A DNA stretch of 64,000 nt from Pseudarthrobacter enclensis (GTDB lineage Bacteria; Actinomycetota; Actinomycetes; Actinomycetales; Micrococcaceae), in assembly GCF_030811655.1 (NCBI RefSeq), contig NZ_JAUSRE010000013.1, positions 62,001 to 126,000 on the forward strand, read 5' to 3'. Both the position numbers and the translations under genes were made by a program. This document shows positions 54,982 through 64,000 of the stretch, in pieces. The notes below the pieces were generated by a model, which saw only the letters and a list, made by a program, of their open reading frames with translations, was not told where the DNA came from and made no database searches. Position 1 is the first letter of the stretch. Every line of letters begins with the position of its first letter.

Positions 54982-55542
54982 CTAAAGGCTGAAGCTGCTG
55001 GCGGGCTTGGCTGAGTGCTTGAGTCTGTAGCGGTCCGGGTCACTGTGGGGCGCGGCGCCGATGCTGAGCTTGGTGAAGTCCAGGTCCTCCCCGCGGATGC
55101 AGACCTTGATGGCGTTGACTGCCTTGTTCACGTCCGGGCACAGGCAGAAGATATTGAGCTTGTAGTCGGTGAATTCCGAGCGCTCCACAGTCCCCAGGCC
55201 GCGCCATGCCAGGTGGCTGATCAGGGCGTCCTTGGCCTTTTGCTCCAGGTAACGGTCCCGGTCGGTGCCTTCCCTGGACTTGAGCGCGAACTGGGCCACC
55301 ACCCAGAACTGCTCTTCGGCGGGAATTTCGGCGTATCCGTCCTCCGCGCACTGTGCGGCGAAGGCGTCCAGCAGGCCCTCGGCAGCGGCGGCATCAGCGA
55401 CGTCCGTCTCTTCCGTCTTGCTTTGGTGCCCCACCGCACCGAAGTTCATGACGAACTGCGAGTAGTCCTCGTCGAACCACGCCTCCCGGAACTGGAGGGC
55501 GCCCTCGTCGTCGCGCTTGTAGACCCTGACTATGCCGCTCAT
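54982..55542 (-). CDS. Protein of unknown function with WGR-like N-terminal region
   Basis: A 186-residue soluble protein. Residues 17-72 (AWFDEDYSQFVMNFGAVGHQ onward to EDGYAEI) resemble the layout of a WGR domain. It has an FGAVG in place of WGRIG (34-38), a polar strand, then a helix ending in GY (69-70). WGR domains bind DNA ends in PARPs, but this assignment is weak. The C-terminal half has KLNIFCLCPDVNKAVNAIKVCIR with three cysteines. The ATG at 55542 overlaps the DUF402 stop (ATGA), so an in-frame ATG 8 codons upstream is less likely. It is third in the dxs operon. Confidence 0.75.
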   Translation of the reverse strand: MSGIVRVYKRDDEGALQFREAWFDEDYSQFVMNFGAVGHQSKTEETDVADAAAAEGLLDAFAAQCAEDGYAEIPAEEQFWVVAQFALKSREGTDRDRYLEQKAKDALISHLAWRGLGTVERSEFTDYKLNIFCLCPDVNKAVNAIKVCIRGEDLDFTKLSIGAAPHSDPDRYRLKHSAKPASSFSL

Positions 55543-56159
55543 ATGTTGCGTCCTTTGGTAAACCATTCGACGTCGGTGCCGTCGAATGGCGCTTGCTGCG
55601 CCGTCACTGCATGGAAAAGATCGTCCGCGGCGGCCTGGATCTCCTGGATCAGCCGCTCCGGGTAGTGCATCGACACGCTGTGCTCCGCAAATTCGTCCTG
55701 GTCATCGATGAAGACGCCCCGGGCGGCGGTCCGGATGACGTCCAGGTCCATATCGATCACGTGGAACTCGGTCACGGTGGGCCGGATGTGCGTCCACTCG
55801 TGCCCGACCGCCAGGTCGATATAGACCCGCACGCCGGCCGGATGCGCCGAGTCGTAGAACGTGGCTACCCAGTCTCCCTGGCGGGGCACCAGCAGGACGG
55901 CGTCCGAGCGAGTGTAAAAGGCGGCGCCGGGGCGGGAGCAGAACTCGTTGGTGCCCTGGAAGATCCACCACCCATGCAGGTCCTCGCCCAGGTACCGCCC
56001 GGGCACCACCCAGTGGGCCTTGCCGTTCCACTTCCTGTTGCGGGAGACCACCAGCTGGCCCGGCTGCAGCCCGTTGGGGACGCGCGTAGTGGTGGTGTGC
56101 AGAACCGGTCCGGATTCCCCCGCAGGGCCGGGGTACTTCAGTTCGTCTTCGTCCCTCAC
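55539..56159 (-). CDS. DUF402-family protein
   Basis: A 206-residue protein with the DUF402 core: [11 protein letters not shown], then [20 protein letters not shown] and [15 protein letters not shown], where the acidic residues form a divalent-metal site. Characterised relatives include nucleoside di/triphosphate phosphatases (Ntdp) and the fosfomycin enzyme FomD, which hydrolyse pyrophosphate bonds of nucleotide esters. The GTG at 56159 overlaps the dxs stop (GTGA), which decides the start; a longer frame overlaps dxs out of phase and is rejected. Its placement next to a nucleoside hydrolase hints at nucleotide processing. Confidence 0.87.
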   Translation of the reverse strand: MRDEDELKYPGPAGESGPVLHTTTTRVPNGLQPGQLVVSRNRKWNGKAHWVVPGRYLGEDLHGWWIFQGTNEFCSRPGAAFYTRSDAVLLVPRQGDWVATFYDSAHPAGVRVYIDLAVGHEWTHIRPTVTEFHVIDMDLDVIRTAARGVFIDDQDEFAEHSVSMHYPERLIQEIQAAADDLFHAVTAQQAPFDGTDVEWFTKGRNI

Positions 56160-58132
56160 AGGATCGGAAGGCTGCCGGTGGTGGGGTGCTGCTGCCCCGG
56201 CAAAGGCCGCGCAAAGGGGACCTTTGTTCCCAAAACCTGCGCCACGACGTCGTGCGTAATCTGCTGCGCGGTCAGTCCCACGCGCTCCAGCACCTGGTTG
56301 CGGGTGCCGTGATCCAGGAACTCGACGGGCAGGCCCACCTCGTTCAGGGCGGTGTCCACCCCGGCGGCACGCATCTCCTGCCGGATGCGCGAGCCGACGC
56401 CGCCGGCACGCACGCCGTCTTCGATGCAGACCACCAGACGGTGGTGCGAGGCCAGCGCGATGATGGAGCGGCGGACGGGAAGGACCCACCGCGGGTCCAC
56501 CACGGTGGTGCTGATGCCCTGCGCACCGAGCCTGTCGGACACGTCAAGGGCCAGTTCGGACATCGCTCCGACGCTGACGATGAGCACGTCGTTTTCCGTG
56601 GAGCCGGACGTGCGGCGGGCGAGGACGTCCACACCGTCGCTCAGCCGTTCGAGGGCCTCCACCTCGGGGCCGACTGATCCCTTGGAGTAGCGGACCACGC
56701 TGGGGGCGTCGCTGATGGCCACCGCCTCGCGCAGTTCCTCGCGGAGCCGGGTGGCGTCACGCGGGGCGGCAAGGTGCAGACCGGGGACGATCTGGACCAT
56801 GGCCATGTCCCACATGCCGTGGTGGCTGGCGCCGTCCGGGCCAGTGACGCCGGCACGGTCCAGGACGATGGTGACGCCGGCCTTGTGGAGGGCGACGTCC
56901 ATGAGCAGCTGGTCGAAGGCCCGGTTCAGGAAGGTGGCGTAGACGGCCACCACGGGGTGCAGGCCACCGAAGGCCATGCCCGCGGCCGCGGTGAGCGCGT
57001 GCTGTTCGGCGATGCCGACGTCGATGACGCGCTGTGGGTGCTTGGCCGCGAATTTGTGCAGCCCCACCGGGATCAGCATGGCGCCGGTGATGCCGACGAT
57101 GTCGTCGCGTTCGTCGGCAATGGCGGCGATCTCGTCCGCGAAGACGGAGGTCCACGACTGGGCTGCGCCCCCGCTGCCGGTGGGTTCGCCGGTTTCGGGG
57201 TCGATGATGCCGACGGCATGGAACTGGTCTGCTTCATGGGCCCGTGCCGGCGCGTAGCCGTGGCCCTTCTCCGTCATGGCGTGGACGATGACCGGGCCGC
57301 CGTAGTTTTTGGCGGTGGACAGGGCGTGCTCCATGGCCTGGAGGTTATGGCCGTCCACGGGCCCGATGTATTTCATGCCGAGGTCCTCGAACATCCCCTG
57401 GGGTGCCCACCAGTCCTTGATGCCCTTCTTCATGGCATGCAGGCTCTTGTAGGTGAACTGACCCAGCGGGCCGCCGTTCTGCAGCCTCTTCTTCCACCAG
57501 TCCAGGGCGCCTTCGTAGGCGGGGGCGGCGCGGAAGGAGTCGATGGTGGGGCGCAGCGAAGCGAGATAGTCGGCGAATCCGCCCACAGTGGGGGCGTAGG
57601 ACCGGCCGTTGTCATTGACGACGATGACTACGCGGCGTTTCTTGTCCGCTGCGATGTTGTTGATGGCTTCCCAGGCCATTCCACCGGTGAGGGCACCGTC
57701 GCCCACAATCGCGACGACGTGCCGGTCGCCTTCACCCGTCAGCTGGCGGGCCCTGGAGATGCCGTCGGCCCAGGAAAGGGAGGAAGAGGCGTGGGAACTT
57801 TCGACGATGTCGTGCTCCGACTCCGCCCGGTCGGGGTAGCCGGAGAGGCCGCCCTCCTGCCTGAGGGTGCTGAAGTCCTGGCGCCCGGTAAGCAGCTTGT
57901 GGACGTAGGACTGGTGGCCCGTGTCGAAGACGATGCTGTCACGGGGCGATTCGAAAATGCGGTGCACGGCCAGCGTCAATTCCACGACGCCGAGGTTGGG
58001 TCCGAGGTGGCCGCCCGTCTGGGAGACGTTCGTGATCAGGAACTCCCTGATCTCCGAAGCCAGCTGATCCAGCTGCTCCTCGGTCAACTCGTTCAGGTCC
58101 TGCGGATTCCGGATTGTGTCCAAGATTCCCAA
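56156..58132 (-). CDS. dxs: 1-deoxy-D-xylulose-5-phosphate synthase
   Basis: First enzyme of the MEP isoprenoid pathway, joining pyruvate and glyceraldehyde 3-phosphate; also supplies thiamine and pyridoxal precursors. The 658-residue transketolase-like protein has the thiamine-diphosphate motif [17 protein letters not shown] with [13 protein letters not shown], a central pyrimidine domain with [16 protein letters not shown], and [19 protein letters not shown]. It is the first gene of a run of eight minus-strand genes with very short gaps, ending in the ECF transporter. Confidence 0.97.
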   Translation of the reverse strand: MGILDTIRNPQDLNELTEEQLDQLASEIREFLITNVSQTGGHLGPNLGVVELTLAVHRIFESPRDSIVFDTGHQSYVHKLLTGRQDFSTLRQEGGLSGYPDRAESEHDIVESSHASSSLSWADGISRARQLTGEGDRHVVAIVGDGALTGGMAWEAINNIAADKKRRVVIVVNDNGRSYAPTVGGFADYLASLRPTIDSFRAAPAYEGALDWWKKRLQNGGPLGQFTYKSLHAMKKGIKDWWAPQGMFEDLGMKYIGPVDGHNLQAMEHALSTAKNYGGPVIVHAMTEKGHGYAPARAHEADQFHAVGIIDPETGEPTGSGGAAQSWTSVFADEIAAIADERDDIVGITGAMLIPVGLHKFAAKHPQRVIDVGIAEQHALTAAAGMAFGGLHPVVAVYATFLNRAFDQLLMDVALHKAGVTIVLDRAGVTGPDGASHHGMWDMAMVQIVPGLHLAAPRDATRLREELREAVAISDAPSVVRYSKGSVGPEVEALERLSDGVDVLARRTSGSTENDVLIVSVGAMSELALDVSDRLGAQGISTTVVDPRWVLPVRRSIIALASHHRLVVCIEDGVRAGGVGSRIRQEMRAAGVDTALNEVGLPVEFLDHGTRNQVLERVGLTAQQITHDVVAQVLGTKVPFARPLPGQQHPTTGSLPIL

Positions 58133-58203
58133 TGACCCCTCCTTCGGGTGGTAGACGTGCCGTTTAACTCTAACGCCTCGGTCCGCGGGGCCGGACGTGG
58201 CTG

Positions 58204-58248
58204 AAAAGCCGAAGCCCCGGCTGGTCGGTGACCGGCCGGGGCTTCGGC
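58204..58248 (-). terminator. Terminator of acnA
   Basis: A 14-bp perfect stem (58248-58235 with 58221-58208) with a 13-base loop is followed on the minus strand by TTTT. It begins about 28 bases after the acnA stop. Confidence 0.95.
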
Positions 58249-58275
58249 GAAGACGCTGCCTGCTGGCAGAGCCTG

Positions 58276-61089
<2,814 letters not shown>

Positions 61090-61216
61090 CGCAGGACTCC
61101 TCTCGCAACAGTTTCATCTTTGTCGCGCGGTTGACCGCCTGCTAGTTAGGAGGCCCTAAGTAGTTTCCAGGGCCCGAAAATTGCACACGGCCGGCCGAGA
61201 ATTCGGGCGCGACGTG

Positions 61217-61240
61217 GGACTACTACGGCCATCGTAGTCC
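61217..61240. repeat. Inverted repeat between the methyltransferase and acnA
   Basis: GGACTAC (61217-61223) and GTAGTCC (61234-61240) are exact inverted copies with a 10-base spacer. They lie 130-150 bases upstream of acnA and just after the methyltransferase stop. It could be a weak terminator or an operator for acnA. Confidence 0.4.
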
Positions 61241-61255
61241 AAAAAGCAGGTGGGA

Positions 61256-62644
61256 TCATGGACCCGGCGTCAGCAGCGCCACCGTCTCGAGGTGATGCGT
61301 GTGGGGGTACAGGTCGAATGCGCGCAGTCCTGCCAGTTCCCAGCCGGAGCGGCGGAAGTAGCCCAGGTCACGGGCGAACGATGCCGGGTCGCAGGACACG
61401 TAGGTGACCGCGCGGGGCTGCGACGAGACGAGTTGGCCGACGACGGCCTTCCCGGCACCCGCCCGCGGCGGGTCAAGGACAATCGCGTCGAAATTCCGCG
61501 GCTTCTGGCGCAGGACCCGCTCAACGCGGCCCTGGACAACTTCCACCTGCGGTGCCGAATGCAGGTTCTTCCGGGCGTCGCGGCTGGTGCCCGGAGCTCC
61601 CTCGACCGAGAGCACGGACCCCGTCTCCCCCACTGCGTCAGCCAGGACGCCGGTGAAAAGTCCGGCGCCAGCGTAGAGATCGGCAACCACAGCGCCAGCG
61701 TGCAGGAACTCCCCCCGCTTCAGGAATTCTGTGACAGCCCCCACAAGGGTCCCGGGCGCGTCGCGGTGGATCTGCCAGAAGCCATCGCCGGTCACCCGGT
61801 ACTCATGCCCCGCAGCCGATTCCTGCACCCAGGTGCGCCCCCGCAACTGTGTCACACCCCCGGTCAGCGGATCGAAAGCGGCGACGGAAGCGCCGCCCTG
61901 GACGTCCGCGGCGACTCCCCGCAACCGCTTCTCCTTGGTTCCCGGCGCAGGTGCCAGCAGGACCAGGGGCCGGGAACCATTGGCCGGCGCCGCCACCTCC
62001 ACCCGCTCGACGCCCTGCAGGTCCAGGTCCCACAGGCGCAGCCCATTGATCGCGTCGCTTGCCAGAGGCATCTCCTGCACGGGGACGATGTGGTGGGACC
62101 TGTGGGCGTGCATTCCCAGCTTCCCGCCGGGGGTGACCGAAAAGCTGGCCCGCGTGCGCCATCCGAGGCCGGCGCCGCCGTCGTGCCCTTCCCCTACAGC
62201 CTCCACGCCGCCGGACCACACGGACGGCACGTCCTCCAGGCCGGCAAGCCGGGTGAGCTGCTCGGCCAGGACCTCCGCCTTCAGGCTCCGCTGCCGGGCC
62301 AGGGTGATGTGGCCGAACTCGGCACCGCCCACGGGTGGGTGGCCGTGGACCCATGCACGCAGGGAATCAGCAGGACGCCAGAAGTGCTCCACCCGGTCGG
62401 GGGACGCCTCAAGCACCTCGATGACGTCCGCCCGCCAGAACTTTGCGTCGTCGCCCGCGTCGGTCAGCCGGACCCGGACCTTTTCGCCTGGAACGGCGTG
62501 CCGGACAAAAACCACGCGGCCCTCGTGGCGTGCCACGCAGTGCCCGCCGTGGGCTACGGGTCCGACGTCGAGCACGGCCTCCTCGCCGGCGTGGCCGGTT
62601 TCCTCGGTTGCCGGCGTCGCAGTGGTGGAGGTTCTGGCGGTCAC
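61256..62644 (-). CDS. Class I SAM-dependent RNA methyltransferase (TrmA/RlmCD-like)
   Basis: A 462-residue uracil-C5 RNA methyltransferase. An N-terminal TRAM-like domain (about 20-80, HGGHCVARHEGRVVFVRHAVPGE) precedes the catalytic Rossmann fold: FWQIHRDAP, VADLYAGAGLFTGVL, VLDPPRAGAG. The catalytic nucleophile is in TYVSCDPASFARDLGYF. No four-cysteine iron-sulfur cluster, as in E. coli RlmD, is visible. Target (tRNA U54 or 23S rRNA) cannot be decided. GTG at 62644 overlaps the permease stop (GTGA), supporting this start over an upstream in-frame ATG. Confidence 0.9.
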   Translation of the reverse strand: MTARTSTTATPATEETGHAGEEAVLDVGPVAHGGHCVARHEGRVVFVRHAVPGEKVRVRLTDAGDDAKFWRADVIEVLEASPDRVEHFWRPADSLRAWVHGHPPVGGAEFGHITLARQRSLKAEVLAEQLTRLAGLEDVPSVWSGGVEAVGEGHDGGAGLGWRTRASFSVTPGGKLGMHAHRSHHIVPVQEMPLASDAINGLRLWDLDLQGVERVEVAAPANGSRPLVLLAPAPGTKEKRLRGVAADVQGGASVAAFDPLTGGVTQLRGRTWVQESAAGHEYRVTGDGFWQIHRDAPGTLVGAVTEFLKRGEFLHAGAVVADLYAGAGLFTGVLADAVGETGSVLSVEGAPGTSRDARKNLHSAPQVEVVQGRVERVLRQKPRNFDAIVLDPPRAGAGKAVVGQLVSSQPRAVTYVSCDPASFARDLGYFRRSGWELAGLRAFDLYPHTHHLETVALLTPGP

Positions 62645-64000
62645 TGGACGTCCTGGAGGTTCTTGGCTTCTTCGGATGACTTCAGCTGCCATGGCACACT
62701 GGCCACCATGACACCCGGTTCGAAGTGCAGGCGGGTCTTGATGCGCAGCGCGGTCTGGTTGTGCACCAGCTGCTCCCACCACTTGCCCACCACGTACTCG
62801 GGAATGTAGACGACGATGAGGTCCCGCGGAGAGTCCATCCGCATCTGCTTAACGTATTCCATGATGGGCGTCACGGTCTCGCGGTAGGGGCTGGCCAGGA
62901 CAGTCAGCGGAACCGGAATCTCGAGCTTTTCCCAGTCGGTAATCGTGTGCGCCGTTTCCTCCGGATCGATGTCCACGGTGATGGCGTCCAGCCGGGAAGG
63001 ACGGGATGCACGCGCGTAGGCAAGGGCCCGCAGCACGGGCTTGCGGACATGGGACACCAGCAGCACGGCGTGCACGCGGGTTGGCAGGGCGCGCGGCGAG
63101 GAGTCCTCGTCCACGGCAAGTTCCTTGGCGACGTTGTCGTAGTGGGACCGGATGCTCCACATGATCAGGAACAGGATGAACATGGCCAGCAGCGCGATCC
63201 AGGCACCCTGCTCGAACTTGGTGATCAGTACGATCACCAGCACCAGGCCCGTCATGCCGAAGCCGATGGTGTTAATGGTGCGGGACTTCATCATCCGGCG
63301 CCGGACGGCCTTGTCCTTGGCGAGTTTCAGTTCGCGGCCCCAGTGCCGGATCATGCCCAGCTGGCTCAGCGTGAAGGAGATGAAGACACCCACGATGTAG
63401 AGCTGGATGAGCTTGGTGACGTCCGCGTTGAAGGAAATGATCAGCACCAGTGCGCCGGCAGCGAGGGCGAGCACGCCGTTGCTGAACGCCAGCCGGTCAC
63501 CGCGGGTCCTGAGCTGGCGGGGCAGGTAGCCGTCCTGGGCAAGGATGGAACCCAGGACCGGGAAACCATTGAAGGCGGTATTGGACGCGAACACCAGGAT
63601 GACGCCGGTGGCAGCCACCACGACATAGAAGGGAATGGACCCTTCCCCGAAAATGGTCTGCGCGATCTGGCTGATGGCCGGGTTCTGGATGTAGCCCTCA
63701 GGCAGCGGATTCCCGTTCAGCAGGAATTCCTTGGCGGGGTCCAGCACGATGTGGACCTTGGTGGCGTTGGCCAGGTAGATGATGCCGGCCAGCATCGCCG
63801 CGCCAATGACGCCGAGCAGCAGCAATGTGGTGGCCGCGTTCCTGCTCTTCGGCGGCCGGAAGTTGGGGACACCGTTGCTGATGGCTTCCACGCCCGTGAG
63901 TGCTGCGGCACCGGAGGAGAACGCCCGGAGCAGCAGGAAGGCGCCGGTGAGGCCCACCAGGCCTTGGTCGAAGCCCTCCGCCGGGACAATGGTGAAGGCC
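62641..64000 (-). CDS. APC-superfamily amino-acid permease-like transporter (cut by window end)
   Basis: At least 453 codons are in the window, and the frame stays open to base 64000; its true start lies beyond. The visible part begins AFTIVPAEGFDQGLVGLTGA and contains FLLLRAFSSGAAALTGVEAISNG, a classical APC transporter segment. At least six further membrane spans follow. A cytoplasmic C-terminal domain of about 170 residues resembles a universal-stress-like fold (VHAVLLVSHVRKPVLRALAY, DLIVVYIPEYVVGKWW). Such permeases often sit beside TrkA-type genes in actinobacteria; those would lie outside. Substrate unknown. Confidence 0.88.
   Translation of the reverse strand, partial: AFTIVPAEGFDQGLVGLTGAFLLLRAFSSGAAALTGVEAISNGVPNFRPPKSRNAATTLLLLGVIGAAMLAGIIYLANATKVHIVLDPAKEFLLNGNPLPEGYIQNPAISQIAQTIFGEGSIPFYVVVAATGVILVFASNTAFNGFPVLGSILAQDGYLPRQLRTRGDRLAFSNGVLALAAGALVLIISFNADVTKLIQLYIVGVFISFTLSQLGMIRHWGRELKLAKDKAVRRRMMKSRTINTIGFGMTGLVLVIVLITKFEQGAWIALLAMFILFLIMWSIRSHYDNVAKELAVDEDSSPRALPTRVHAVLLVSHVRKPVLRALAYARASRPSRLDAITVDIDPEETAHTITDWEKLEIPVPLTVLASPYRETVTPIMEYVKQMRMDSPRDLIVVYIPEYVVGKWWEQLVHNQTALRIKTRLHFEPGVMVASVPWQLKSSEEAKNLQDVQ

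Noticed and set aside
56160..56489. A 110-codon N-terminal extension of the DUF402 protein overlapping dxs
   Set aside because: It is an out-of-phase, Arg/Pro-rich reading of the dxs 3' end; the GTG overlapping the dxs stop gives the correct DUF402 length.

Overview
The window is high-GC actinobacterial chromosome, most likely from the Arthrobacter/Pseudarthrobacter group (Micrococcaceae). The evidence is the strongly G/C-biased third codon positions, frequent GTG starts, dense 1-, 4- and 8-base gene overlaps, and several families typical of actinobacteria: an ANTAR response regulator of PdtaR type, the HGxxPAAW and Trp-associated membrane proteins, a TIGR03085-type protein, DUF3000, and an MT0933-type antitoxin. 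The content is almost entirely housekeeping and metabolic. I see no prophage, insertion sequence, CRISPR array or rRNA operon.

Layout. 1-1.2 kb: the end of a ketopantoate-reductase-like gene, about 0.9 kb without a convincing gene, and tRNA-Leu(CAA). 1.4-9.8 kb: pdtaR-like regulator converging on pyk, then gltB-gltD. 10-17.5 kb (minus strand): hisI-trpE-two small membrane proteins-trpC-trpB-trpA-lgt. 17.6-24.7 kb: a TIGR03085-type gene, a 57-bp tandem repeat, hisE-hisG-hisF, and the riboflavin operon ribD-ribE-ribB-ribA-ribH behind an FMN riboswitch. 24.7-29.6 kb: rpe, the def-fmt-rsmB operon, and a PD-(D/E)XK nuclease gene. 29.6-30.6 kb: five tRNA genes. 30.7-46 kb: antitoxin-like protein, BenE transporter, zapE, a rhodanese/SufE/YbaK run, an SDR/aldehyde dehydrogenase/hydrolase operon, msrB, a DUF6421-SDR-aldolase group, DUF3000, and an RNase D-like gene. 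46-49.6 kb: fadA-fadB behind a perfect palindrome. 49.5-58.1 kb (minus strand): one tightly packed eight-gene run, dxs-DUF402-unknown-aldo/keto reductase-nucleoside hydrolase-ECF transporter. 58.2-64 kb: acnA, an RNA methyltransferase, and an APC permease cut by the window end.

How the genes fit together. pyk, gltBD, trp and his genes, rib genes, rpe, dxs and acnA supply central carbon, nitrogen, amino-acid and cofactor metabolism. def, fmt and rsmB serve translation. trpD and trpF, and the other his genes, are not in the window, so those pathways must be completed elsewhere.

Most interesting points: (i) the dxs-to-ECF run, which links an unassigned ECF vitamin/nucleobase importer to a nucleoside hydrolase; (ii) the DUF6421-SDR-aldolase group with two large inverted repeats in front; (iii) a short leader frame and large hairpin between the FMN aptamer and ribD; (iv) an apparent one-base insertion near the end of fadB; (v) a stand-alone Cas4/RecB-like nuclease beside the tRNA cluster. 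Everything here was read by eye. Family names come from motif and sequence recognition, not from a database search.
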